Shown here piece by piece: positions 1 to 7,504 of a stretch of 23,764 nt of DNA. Source of the DNA: an uncultured Gemmatimonadota bacterium (GTDB lineage Bacteria; Gemmatimonadota; Gemmatimonadetes; Gemmatimonadales; GWC2-71-9). The stretch spans positions 1 through 23,764 of the forward strand of contig CAMPKP010000038.1 in NCBI GenBank assembly GCA_946887295.1. The letters are read 5' to 3'. The translations under genes were made by a program, and so were the position numbers. The notes under the pieces are model-generated. The model was not told where the DNA came from and searched no databases. It saw only the letters and a list, made by a program, of their open reading frames with translations. Each line of letters begins with the position of its first letter. The stretch's first letter is position 1.

Positions 1-1404
1 CGCGCTCTTCGACAGGTTCTGGGTCCAGTTGACCGTGGCCAGCCGGTTCCGGTTGTGGAAGCCGCGCATCAGCCCGGTCGACAGATTGTTGATGTAGCTG
101 ACGATGAACGGGAACGTGTGGCCCTGGAAGCGGCTCTGAGCCAGGCTGAGCGACACCCGCGAGCCGGTGCCGTAGGTGTAGTTCAGCTTGCCGGTCATGG
201 AGTACGTCGAGCGCGCCGTGCCGGGCAGACGCACGCCGTTGCAGTCGAAGCCGAAGTTGTCGCGGATCGCCTGGATCTTGGCGCCGTCGGCGCCGTTGAG
301 GCCGGCCTGGCCGGCGTTGGCGAACTGGTCGCAGTTGCCCCGGCTGATGGCGTAGTTGTAGACGGGCACCGCCGAGGTGTCGGCGGTCAACCGCTCATCC
401 AGCGGAGTCTCGGGATCGTCGGTCGGGATCGTGAGCTGGTTGATCGTGGTGTCCACTCCGGCCGGCAGGAAGATCGGGGTGTCCTGGCTGTTGAAGCCCT
501 CTTCGACCGATTTCCGGCCTTCCAGCGTGCCGTTGAGCGCGAAGGTGAGCCGGCCCGCCAGCGGGCCGCTGATCCCGCCCTCGATCCGGTTGAACCCCAC
601 GCCGTTGCTCACGCCGAACGGCTCGTCGGTCTCGTAGCCGAGGGAGCCCTGGTACTCGCTGCCGCCGGTCTTGGTGACGATGGAGATGATGCCCGACTTG
701 GCGTTGCCGAACTCGGCCGAGCTCGACCCGGTGGTCACCGAGGCCTCTTCGAACGAGTTGGTTCCGAGCGCGATCTCGGAGCCCAGTGAGCCGACGAAGG
801 CGTCACCCCGGTACCCGGCCTGAATGGGAACTCCATCGATATAGGTGGCATTCTCACTTTCCCGACCACCGCGGATGGAGAGTCCGCCGTCGGTATCCTC
901 GATCACACCCGGCTGGAGCTGAAGCACCTGGTTCAGATTGTCCACCGGCAGCGCGTCGGCGAACTGCCCGTCCACCCGCTGCTTGGTGGTGACCTCGTCT
1001 CGGGGGACCAGCGGCTGGGTCTGGCTGACGACGGTGATCTCCTGGATCTCCACCGCGGTCTGCTCCAGCTGCACGTCGACCGTGTTGGTCTGGCCGGCCA
1101 GGACCTTCACGCCGTCCACCTGGGTCGACTTGTACCCGATGAAGGCGGCCCGGACCGACACGGTGCCCCCCGGCACGTTGTTGATGAAGTAGTAGCCCTG
1201 GGGGTTCGTGAGGGCGTTGAACGCCGTCCCCACGATGAACACCTGGGCGTTGGCGATGGGCGCGCCCGCTTGGTCGCGCACCCTGCCCTCGATCTTACCG
1301 GTCGCCTGGGCCAGGAGCGTGCCCGCTCCGAGCGCCAGCACGACTGCCGCGAGCGCGAGACTGCGCGCCACGCGTCCGAAGGCGCTGACACGGCTTGGCT
1401 TCAT
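1..1404 (-). CDS. TonB-dependent outer-membrane receptor with carboxypeptidase-regulatory-like N-terminus (partial, 3-prime end missing)
   Basis: The frame is open from an ATG at 1404 to the window edge (468 codons), so only the N-terminal part of the receptor is present. Residues 1-33 are a signal peptide: basic start, hydrophobic core, then LLAQA. Residues 36-115 form a CarboxypepD_reg-like beta domain (GKIEGRVRDQAGAPI, NPQGYYFINNVPGG). The plug domain follows, about 140-250, with NQVLQLQPGV, SIRGGRESENATYIDGVPI and SAEFGNAKSGIISIVTKTGG, and the beginning of the barrel comes after. Proteins of this type are outer-membrane pores driven by TonB-ExbBD that import siderophores, glycans or peptides; the substrate cannot be read from this part. 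An excellent ribosome binding site, GGAGGA, lies 7 nt upstream of the ATG (1412-1417 on the minus strand). The gene is preceded by 245 bp of non-coding DNA, so it probably has its own promoter. The residue before the edge is mid-barrel; nothing suggests truncation in the genome. Confidence 0.93.
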   Translation of the reverse strand, partial: MKPSRVSAFGRVARSLALAAVVLALGAGTLLAQATGKIEGRVRDQAGAPIANAQVFIVGTAFNALTNPQGYYFINNVPGGTVSVRAAFIGYKSTQVDGVKVLAGQTNTVDVQLEQTAVEIQEITVVSQTQPLVPRDEVTTKQRVDGQFADALPVDNLNQVLQLQPGVIEDTDGGLSIRGGRESENATYIDGVPIQAGYRGDAFVGSLGSEIALGTNSFEEASVTTGSSSAEFGNAKSGIISIVTKTGGSEYQGSLGYETDEPFGVSNGVGFNRIEGGISGPLAGRLTFALNGTLEGRKSVEEGFNSQDTPIFLPAGVDTTINQLTIPTDDPETPLDERLTADTSAVPVYNYAISRGNCDQFANAGQAGLNGADGAKIQAIRDNFGFDCNGVRLPGTARSTYSMTGKLNYTYGTGSRVSLSLAQSRFQGHTFPFIVSYINNLSTGLMRGFHNRNRLATVNWTQNLSKSA

Positions 1405-1559
1405 GAGATCGTCCTCCAAAGACGTGAACCTGCGGGATCTCGGATCCGGGCCGGTGAGACGGGACCTCGCGGCGGAGAGGTGCCTGGGGGCACGTGTCCG
1501 AGCTAGACATGAGTCGAACGAGGTGGGGTCGGCGCGCACTAGGGATTCGCCGAACAGCG

Positions 1560-1611
1560 GTTTTCAGGGGATGAATGGAGGGGGATCGGCTGGGAGGAAC
1601 GGGCTGAAAAC
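1560..1611. repeat. Spaced inverted repeat in the 245-bp gap between the helicase and TonB receptor genes
   Basis: The arms GTTTTCAG (1560-1567) and CTGAAAAC (1604-1611) are perfect 8-bp inverted copies, 44 bp apart start to start (about four helical turns). They lie downstream of the helicase stop and about 155 bp upstream of the TonB receptor start. This could be an operator or a weak stem. An 8-bp match in a gap of this size can easily arise by chance, so support is weak. I see no convincing -35/-10 pair and no T-tract terminator elsewhere in 1405-1649. Confidence 0.2.
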
Positions 1612-1649
1612 GGAGGAGCAGCGACCGGGGGGCCGGCGGTGCGGACGTT

Positions 1650-4565
1650 TCACGGCGGTACGGACCGCAGCCCCGCCTCCGTCAGCAGCAGCTCCCCGCC
1701 CGTCGGCCGGCCGCCGCGGCGCTCGGCCCGGGTGAGCACCAGCCGGTCCTTCGCCCGCGTCATGCCGACGTAGAGCAGCCGCCGCGCCTCCTGGATCTCC
1801 TGCTCGCGGTTCTCGTTCAGCGCGTGGAACCCCGGCAGTGCCGCGTCCTCGGCGCCCACGACGTACACCCGCGAGAACTCGAGCCCCTTGGTCGAGTGCA
1901 GGGTCAGCAGGTTGATCCGGTGCTCCTCGGCCTCGGTGCCGTCGCTTCGGGAGAGGGCGATGCGCCCGAGCAGCAGGTCGATGCTCTCGGCGAGCGTCGG
2001 CGCGGCGCTCGCGGCGACGAGGGCGGAGAGCCTCGCCACCGAGCTGGGGTAGCGCTCTTCGACCGGCCGCTGGGTCCTGATCCGCTCGATGAGCCGGGCG
2101 CCACCCAGCCGCTCGGTCAGCACCTCGACGGGCGGCGCGCCCGCCGCTTCACGCTCCTCGGCGTAGACCTGGAGGCAGTCGCCGTAGCGGCCCACCGTCG
2201 CCGGCAGCGCGATCTCGCGCAGCAGGCGCTCCTCCGGGGTCGGCTCGGAGTCGTCGAGGGCCATCGCGAGCCCCAGCCAGCCCAGCAGCTGCACCAGCGC
2301 CGCCTTGCGGGCCCGGGCCAGCTTGAGCGCGCCGAGATGGCGCATCACACCGGCGAGCGCGGCGGCATCGTCGAGCGCGTGGTGCGAGCGGCCCGCGTCC
2401 ACTCCGAAGCGATGCGCCAGGTCCTCGAGCTTCGCGCTCTCGTCGAGCAGCGAGCGGGCCAGCGGGAGCGTGTCGTAGAAGACCATCTCCTCCATGCCGG
2501 GGAGGCCGGCCGCGAGTCGGCGCAGCACCGGCATGTCGAATCCCTGGCCGTTGTGAGCCACCAGGAGGTCGTCGCCGACGAACGCGCGGAACTCGGGCCA
2601 CACGTCGGCGAACGGCGGCTCGTCGCACAGATCGTCATCGCCGTAGCCGTGCACCTTGCTGGCCGCGGGGCTGATCGGCCGGCCGGGCCGGACCAGCCGC
2701 TCGAACTGCTCCACCACGACCCGGCCCCGCACCCGCACCGCCGCGATCTCCACGATCTCGCAGTCGGCGATCTCCTTGTCGGTGGTCTCCAGGTCGAAGG
2801 CCACGTAGTCCTGGAAGGGATCCTCCAGGGTGCGGCAGTGGTGCAGCTGGAGCGCCTTGAAGAGCGCGAGAGGCCGGACGGCGCCGGCGGGAAGCAGGAA
2901 ATCGCCGGGGAGCGGCCGGTCGCCGGGGAGAAGGTGGCGCACGTCGCCGCCGAGCGCGCCCTGCAGCAAGCGGATCGTCGCGATCTCGATGCCGCGGTCG
3001 GGCTCCACCCAGACCGCGCCCCCGCGCGAGAGACTGGCGCCGAGGCGGGCGGCGAGGGCGGCTGCGCCGGGAAACTCGGCCGGATCGCTCAGCTCCCCCG
3101 CGCGCTCCTCGAGCGGGTTGCGGTACTTGCCGATCCGCTGCGAGAGCAGCTCGTCCACCAGGGCTCCCAGGTTGTCGTGGGTGCGTCCCAACGCGGAGAG
3201 GTTCTCCACGTGGTAGACGAAGCGCCATGCCTTTCTCCCGTCCACGTCACCCCGCGCGGCGCGGCCGAAGGCGCGGAGTCCCGACACCAGGTCGCAGTCG
3301 CGATGGCGCGCCCGCACCTGCTCGATGAGCGGCCGCGGCAGCACCTGCTCGGCGAAGGCCTCGATGGCCAGCGGATCGTCGGGCGACCGGATCACGCGGA
3401 GCGAAGAGAGCACGAAGGCGATGAGCTCGTCGTCCCGGACCGACTGGCCCTGCGCCAGCCGGCAGGGAATGCCGGCCTCGATGCATCGGGTCTCGAGATA
3501 CTGGCCGGTCACGTGCGCCCGATACAGCAGCGCGTATTCACCCCACTCGAGGCCCGTGGCCTCGCGGTCCCGCCAGAGATCCTCGAGGAGCCAGCTCGCC
3601 TCCTCGATCTCATCGGCGAAGGCGTACGACGCCACGCAGTGCTCCGACTCGCGGTCGGCCTCCAGCCGCTTCTCGAAGAGCGCGGGGTTCATGGCGATCA
3701 CCCGGCGGGCGGCATCGAAGATCTGGCGCGAGCAGCGGCGGTTCCGGTCGAGAACGATCGGCTCCGCCACCTCGAAGTCGTCGCGAAAGCGCTGCAGGAT
3801 CCGGGGGTCGGCGCCGGCCCAGGAGTAGATGGACTGCTCGTCGTCGCCGACCGCGAAGCAGTGCCGGTGCCCCGCGGCGAGGCCGGTGATGACCTCGTAC
3901 TGGGCCAGGCTCAGGTCCTGGAACTCGTCCACCAGCACGGCGTCCCATCGGGCCCGGATGCCGGCAGCAGCCTCGGGGTGGCCCCGAAGCAGGTCCCCGG
4001 TGAGCGCGATGAGATCGTTGTAGTCGAGGAGCCGGCGCGAGCGCAGCTGCTCGCGATAGCTCTCGAAGTGCTCCTGATCGCCCGCGCTCAGCGGATAGTG
4101 CTCGAGCTGGTGGCGGCCGAACAGCCGCAGCAGCTGCGCCTGGCGCTCGGGCCGGACGCGCAGCCTGCGCAGCACGCGCTTCTGATAGTCCTCGTCCGCC
4201 AGCCCGAAGCCGCGCCGCAGGCCCATCACGCCGGCGTGCTCACGCAACAGCGCGAGGCAGAGCGCGTGCAGGGTGCCCCGGGTAACCTCGTCGGCCCCGG
4301 GCCCGATCTCGCGCCGAAGCCGGGACGCGATCTCGTCGGCGGCCTTGTTGGTGAAGGTGACCGCGCAGATGCGGCGGGGGTCGATGTTCCCGGCGCCGAT
4401 CAGGTGGGCGATCCGACCGATGAGGCAGAACGTCTTGCCGGCCCCCGGCCCCGCCACCACGAGGACGGGGCCGGGCGGAGCTTCGATGGCGCGGAGCTGG
4501 GCGGGGGTCGGAATCGGCCCTGCCCCTGCAACGAGGGGAGAATCGACTCCAGTGATGGCGGTCAT
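1650..4565 (-). CDS. UvrD/Rep-type superfamily 1 helicase with an inserted DnaQ-like (DEDDh) 3'-5' exonuclease domain
   Basis: The 971-residue protein combines an ATP-driven DNA translocase/helicase with a proofreading-type exonuclease, and probably acts in DNA repair. Helicase motifs in order: Walker A GPGAGKT (39-45, Lys44); motif Ia AVTFTNKAADEIASRL (68-83); motif II VDEFQD (212-217); motif III GDDEQSIYSWAGAD (240-253); motif IV LDRNRRCSRQIFDAA (272-286); motif V LLTLHSTKGLEF (886-897); motif VI EARRLLYVGMTRAKDRL (926-942, Arg937). Between motifs IV and V lies a complete exonuclease: ExoI AFDLETTD with Asp591 and Glu593, ExoII HNGQGFD with Asp677, ExoIII SHHALDDA with His728 and Asp733. 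It sits at about 585-745. All catalytic residues of both activities are present, so both are probably active. Plain UvrD/PcrA proteins are about 720 residues; the excess is the insertion. The ATG at 4565 has only a weak ribosome binding site (CAGG adjacent). It follows the DUF488 gene by 38 nt and may be co-transcribed with it. Confidence 0.93.
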   Translation of the reverse strand: MTAITGVDSPLVAGAGPIPTPAQLRAIEAPPGPVLVVAGPGAGKTFCLIGRIAHLIGAGNIDPRRICAVTFTNKAADEIASRLRREIGPGADEVTRGTLHALCLALLREHAGVMGLRRGFGLADEDYQKRVLRRLRVRPERQAQLLRLFGRHQLEHYPLSAGDQEHFESYREQLRSRRLLDYNDLIALTGDLLRGHPEAAAGIRARWDAVLVDEFQDLSLAQYEVITGLAAGHRHCFAVGDDEQSIYSWAGADPRILQRFRDDFEVAEPIVLDRNRRCSRQIFDAARRVIAMNPALFEKRLEADRESEHCVASYAFADEIEEASWLLEDLWRDREATGLEWGEYALLYRAHVTGQYLETRCIEAGIPCRLAQGQSVRDDELIAFVLSSLRVIRSPDDPLAIEAFAEQVLPRPLIEQVRARHRDCDLVSGLRAFGRAARGDVDGRKAWRFVYHVENLSALGRTHDNLGALVDELLSQRIGKYRNPLEERAGELSDPAEFPGAAALAARLGASLSRGGAVWVEPDRGIEIATIRLLQGALGGDVRHLLPGDRPLPGDFLLPAGAVRPLALFKALQLHHCRTLEDPFQDYVAFDLETTDKEIADCEIVEIAAVRVRGRVVVEQFERLVRPGRPISPAASKVHGYGDDDLCDEPPFADVWPEFRAFVGDDLLVAHNGQGFDMPVLRRLAAGLPGMEEMVFYDTLPLARSLLDESAKLEDLAHRFGVDAGRSHHALDDAAALAGVMRHLGALKLARARKAALVQLLGWLGLAMALDDSEPTPEERLLREIALPATVGRYGDCLQVYAEEREAAGAPPVEVLTERLGGARLIERIRTQRPVEERYPSSVARLSALVAASAAPTLAESIDLLLGRIALSRSDGTEAEEHRINLLTLHSTKGLEFSRVYVVGAEDAALPGFHALNENREQEIQEARRLLYVGMTRAKDRLVLTRAERRGGRPTGGELLLTEAGLRSVPP

Positions 4566-4603
4566 CCTGGCAAAGATACCCCGCCGGTGTGACCCCTCCA
4601 GCC

Positions 4604-5023
4604 TCAGCGGGCCCGCCGCCCGGGCTCGGCGCCCCTACCTCGTTCACCGGGCCGGCGCTCGAGGTATTCACGCAGCGCCACCGCCGCGTTGTGCTCGGTA
4701 TCGTGGGAGCCATAGACCAGGGTGACCGGGTCCAAGAGGGACGCGGCGCGGAGCGGCTCGAGCGCCTCGTCGTGCTTCCGCAGCTCCTCGAAGTAGCGGC
4801 GCTTGAACTCCGGCCATTTCTTCGGATCGTGGCCGAACCATTGCCGCAGCTCCCGGCTCGGCGCCACGTCCTTGAGCCATCCGTCCAGCTGCAGGTCGGC
4901 CTTCCGGACGCCTCGCGGCCAGAGGCGCTCGACCAGGAATCGTCGGCCGTCTTCCGGCGCGGGTGGCTCGTAGGCCCGCTTGAGCCGGATCGGGTGCCGG
5001 GCCTTCGCCGCTCCTCTCGTCAT
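4604..5023 (-). CDS. DUF488 (YeaO-like) family protein
   Basis: A 139-residue soluble protein of the DUF488/YeaO family, whose biochemical role is not established. Family-typical blocks are EPPAPEDGRRFLVERLWPRG (19-38), LDGWLKDVAPSRELRQWFGH (46-65), then a DPKKWPEFKRRYFEEL helix (66-81), and near the C-terminus TLVYGSHDTEHNAAVALREYL (101-121), which is the conserved sheet-and-helix end of the family. The start at 5023 is chosen because family similarity begins about residue 12 and a GAGGGA lies just upstream (spacing short, 3 nt). The same frame stays open further upstream to 5407, but that would run through the antiporter gene and adds no recognisable domain. It lies between the antiporter (116 nt upstream) and the helicase (38 nt downstream), all in the same direction. 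The C-terminal tail (about 124-139) is basic and low-complexity. Confidence 0.9.
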   Translation of the reverse strand: MTRGAAKARHPIRLKRAYEPPAPEDGRRFLVERLWPRGVRKADLQLDGWLKDVAPSRELRQWFGHDPKKWPEFKRRYFEELRKHDEALEPLRAASLLDPVTLVYGSHDTEHNAAVALREYLERRPGERGRGAEPGRRAR

Positions 5024-5138
5024 AGGTCCCTCGCTGTTCCACTGGAGAGCCCCTGCCGCAGAGCGCTGGTTAGCCTCGCGGCACTCCGGACGTCTCGGTT
5101 GAGTCTCCCGGTGGAGTATCTGACATCGCGCTGGCGCG

Positions 5139-6671
5139 TCAGTCGTCGGGGTGCATCGCCTCGGCGCCGAGCTCGGCGCGGTCGAGCTCCTCCTCGACCT
5201 TGTGAAAGGCATCGTCACCGATGGTGCCGTCCGCGCGAAGGGCGGACAGCCTGCGCCGCTCCGCGGCCAGCGCCGCGCGAGCAGCCGCTGGGTGATCCGA
5301 CGGCGCGCTTCCGGACCGCTTCCCCGCCATCCGCGCCTCGGCCTGCTGCAGCCGCACCCGGTACTTGCGGTGCAGCAGATCGGTCTCGTCGGTGTCCGCG
5401 CCGGCACCGTCGAGCGCGGCTGCTCCCGCCCTGAGCGTCTCGACCCGTGCGAGCCTCACCTCCCGCTCCACCTCGTCGTCCTGCTCCACACCGAGCCACG
5501 TCATGAGCGGCTTGAGCGTCAGCCCCTGCACCACCAGGGTGACCAGCACCACGAGAAACGAGGTGAACAGGATCAGCTCGCGGTAGGGAAAGCGGACCGG
5601 CAGCGCCAGCGCGGCCGCGAGGGTGACGGTGCCGCGCATTCCGCACCAGGCCACCACCACGGCCTCGCGCCTCCTGCTCGGAGTGCGGGGGCCGCGCACG
5701 GCGCTCGCCCCCATCACCCAGACGATCCGCGTCAGGATGACAGCCCCGCAGACCGCCAGGGCGATTCCCAGGTACTCCAGCAGGGTCGCTCTGCCGAGCT
5801 CACGGATGATGGGCTTGAGCTGGAGGCCGACCAGGATGAAGGCCAGGGCATTGAGGAGGAAGACCGCCACTTCCCAGACCGCGTACGACGGAATGCGGAT
5901 CCTCGCCGGGATCAGGTCGGGTGCTCTCCGGGCGACCGACATGGCGTAGACCACCACGGTGAGAATGGCCGAGAGGCTCAGCCACTCCGCGACGATCCAG
6001 ACGGCGAACGTCCCGATGAACTGCACGATGACCGCCGTCGCGACGTCCTCGATCCGCGTCGTGAGCACGAGGCTGACCCGGGCCAGCACGAGGCCGAGCA
6101 GGATGCTCCCGCCGGTGACCAGCAGAAGCATGGGCACGATGCCCCAGCCGGAGATCGCCCCGGCGGCCGCGGCGGTGACCGCGAGCCGGTAAATGAGCAG
6201 CGCGCTCGCGTCGTTGAAGAGGCTCTCACCCTCGATGATCACCAGCAGCCGATGGGGCGGGCGGAGCGGGCGGAGCACGGCGGTGGCTGCCGCGGCGTCA
6301 GGCGGGGCCACGATGGCGCCGAGGGCGATGGCTGCGGGCCACGGCAGGCCGGGCACCAGCCACCTGGCGGTGACCGCCACGACGGCCACGGTGAGCGCCA
6401 CGGCGACGAGCGCCAGGCTCGCGACCGGCCGCCAGTTCTCCTTCAGGTCGCGGGGGGAGGCGTCGAACGCGGCGTCGAGCAGCACCGGCGCCACGAACAG
6501 CGCGAGCGCGAGCTCGGGGTCGAGGGTCACCAGCGGCACTCCCGGTGCCAGGGCGAGCCCGGCACCGGCCAGCGCGAGAAGCGCGGGGTACGGGACCCCT
6601 ATGCGTCGCGCGGCCGCTGCGAGCCCGGCGCCGATGAGCAGAAGAACGATGACGGTCTCGAAGACGTGCAC
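5139..6671 (-). CDS. CPA1-family Na+/H+ antiporter (NhaP-like) with a cytoplasmic C-terminal tail
   Basis: A 510-residue inner-membrane cation/proton exchanger. About a dozen hydrophobic segments fill residues 4-392, followed by a soluble tail. Family landmarks: APPDAAAATAVL (122-133) with Asp125 in the unwound ion-binding helix; GESLFNDASALLIYRL (148-163) with the Asn153-Asp154 pair typical of electroneutral CPA1 exchangers; NALAFILVGLQL (274-285); and WCGMRGTVTLAAALALP (342-358) with the conserved Arg346. The tail ends in a short helical module, LSALRADGTIGDDAFHKVEEELDRAEL (about 478-504), resembling the SHOCT-like ends seen in related antiporters. The start is GTG at 6671, preceded by GAGAGG with a 5-nt spacing; it lies only 9 nt after the regulator's stop, so the two genes form an operon. 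Probable job: pH, Na+ or K+ homeostasis; the ion cannot be decided from sequence. Confidence 0.92.
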   Translation of the reverse strand: MHVFETVIVLLLIGAGLAAAARRIGVPYPALLALAGAGLALAPGVPLVTLDPELALALFVAPVLLDAAFDASPRDLKENWRPVASLALVAVALTVAVVAVTARWLVPGLPWPAAIALGAIVAPPDAAAATAVLRPLRPPHRLLVIIEGESLFNDASALLIYRLAVTAAAAGAISGWGIVPMLLLVTGGSILLGLVLARVSLVLTTRIEDVATAVIVQFIGTFAVWIVAEWLSLSAILTVVVYAMSVARRAPDLIPARIRIPSYAVWEVAVFLLNALAFILVGLQLKPIIRELGRATLLEYLGIALAVCGAVILTRIVWVMGASAVRGPRTPSRRREAVVVAWCGMRGTVTLAAALALPVRFPYRELILFTSFLVVLVTLVVQGLTLKPLMTWLGVEQDDEVEREVRLARVETLRAGAAALDGAGADTDETDLLHRKYRVRLQQAEARMAGKRSGSAPSDHPAAARAALAAERRRLSALRADGTIGDDAFHKVEEELDRAELGAEAMHPDD

Positions 6672-6680
6672 CCGGGCCTC

Positions 6681-7355
6681 TCAGGCGCTGGTGTCGGTCT
6701 CGCTCTTCGGGCCGCCGTTCAGCCATGCCTCGAAGCAGCAGCTCGGACGCTCATCGCGCAGGCAGCAGGAGCGGACTTCCGCCCCCGTCAGCTCCGCGAT
6801 GAGACCCCCGATGACGTGACACACCTCGGGCCGCTCGCTCACGGCGATCCCGATGGGACAGCCGGAGCCCCGGATGAGATAGCGGGCCCCCTCCGCGACC
6901 GTTTCCACCGTCGTGAGCCCGCCAAGCCGGTTCAGCACGCTGGACGCGAGGCGCACTCGCTCCGCCAGATCCCCGGTGGGTGGCTCGGCCGAGCCGGCCA
7001 GCCTGCGGCCGACCTCACGCAGGAGGCCGGTCAACTCCTGCTCCGGGAGGCGCTCTCCCAGCGTTCCAAGGAGCGTGGTCAGCAGAGGCCGATAGGCCTT
7101 CGAGAAGAGCGGCTCGACTTCGGGCGACAGCCGATAGAGGGTCGCCGGTTTGCCTACCCGGCCCTCATGGCGCACCCCTTCCGCCTTGACCAGGCCATCG
7201 CGCTCCAGCGTCGCGAGGTGGGCCCGGACGGCGTTATCGGTAAGACCCAGGGCCTTGGCGAGCTCTTCGGTGGTCATCGGGCCCCGGCGCAGGAGCGTCG
7301 CCACCCTGCCGCGGGTGGACTCGAAGAACCGCTCTTTGTCGGGTCGATCCAGCAT
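6681..7355 (-). CDS. SufR-like winged-helix transcriptional regulator with a C-terminal cysteine cluster
   Basis: A 224-residue DNA-binding regulator. Residues 12-76 are an ArsR/DeoR-type winged helix (TTEELAKALGLTDNAVRAHL for the helix-turn-helix, then a wing with GRVGKPATLYRLSP). Residues 77-160 are helical. The C-terminal part carries six cysteines: Cys166, Cys179, Cys197, Cys198, Cys206 and Cys207, in the context SGCPIGIAVSERPEVCH ... RSCCLRDERPSCCFEAW. Cyanobacterial SufR, an Fe-S cluster-sensing repressor, binds its cluster through a comparable C-terminal set; the first spacing here (C-X12-C) matches, the later ones differ, and two Cys-Cys pairs are unusual. I infer metal or Fe-S sensing. 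ATG at 7355 has GAGG at a 6-nt spacing. It heads an operon with the antiporter, so it may regulate ion homeostasis and itself; no suf genes are nearby. Confidence 0.85.
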   Translation of the reverse strand: MLDRPDKERFFESTRGRVATLLRRGPMTTEELAKALGLTDNAVRAHLATLERDGLVKAEGVRHEGRVGKPATLYRLSPEVEPLFSKAYRPLLTTLLGTLGERLPEQELTGLLREVGRRLAGSAEPPTGDLAERVRLASSVLNRLGGLTTVETVAEGARYLIRGSGCPIGIAVSERPEVCHVIGGLIAELTGAEVRSCCLRDERPSCCFEAWLNGGPKSETDTSA

Positions 7356-7379
7356 CGCTTACCTCGTGTGATGCCAAGG

Positions 7380-7419
7380 AAGCTATGTGGTAAGGGAGCC
7401 GGCGACAAACGACCACATA
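7380..7419 (-). promoter_or_regulatory. Candidate promoter and operator of the regulator-antiporter operon
   Basis: On the minus strand, TTGTCG (7408-7403) and TAGCTT (7385-7380) are separated by 17 nt and end 24 nt before the ATG at 7355, a plausible sigma70-type arrangement with a short leader. A perfect 8-bp inverted repeat brackets it: TATGTGGT (7384-7391) and ACCACATA (7412-7419), centres 28 bp apart. One half-site overlaps the -10 element and the other lies just upstream of the -35. This geometry suits autorepression by the winged-helix protein encoded immediately downstream. The stretch is clearly more A/T-rich than its surroundings. The promoter hexamers are only partial matches to consensus. 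Confidence 0.4.
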
Positions 7420-7504
7420 TTACATGGACAATCTTCCCTTTTTATCGCGACCTGATCGCCGGACGCTCGAGGCTCAACTGGAAGGGATCACCGGCAGGCC
7501 TGAC

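Noticed and set aside
55..789. Plus-strand open frame of 244 codons at the left edge
   Set aside because: It lies opposite the TonB receptor, which is open through the edge with a signal peptide, regulatory-like domain and plug motifs.
1824..4592. Plus-strand open frame of 922 codons
   Set aside because: It is antisense to the helicase-exonuclease gene. Its translation is rich in Arg, Gly, Glu and His with no motif, while the opposite strand has all helicase and exonuclease motifs.
5024..5407. Upstream extension of the DUF488 gene to 5407
   Set aside because: The extension would read through the 3-prime end of the antiporter gene and has no domain similarity. The ATG at 5023 with a nearby GAGGGA fits the family length.
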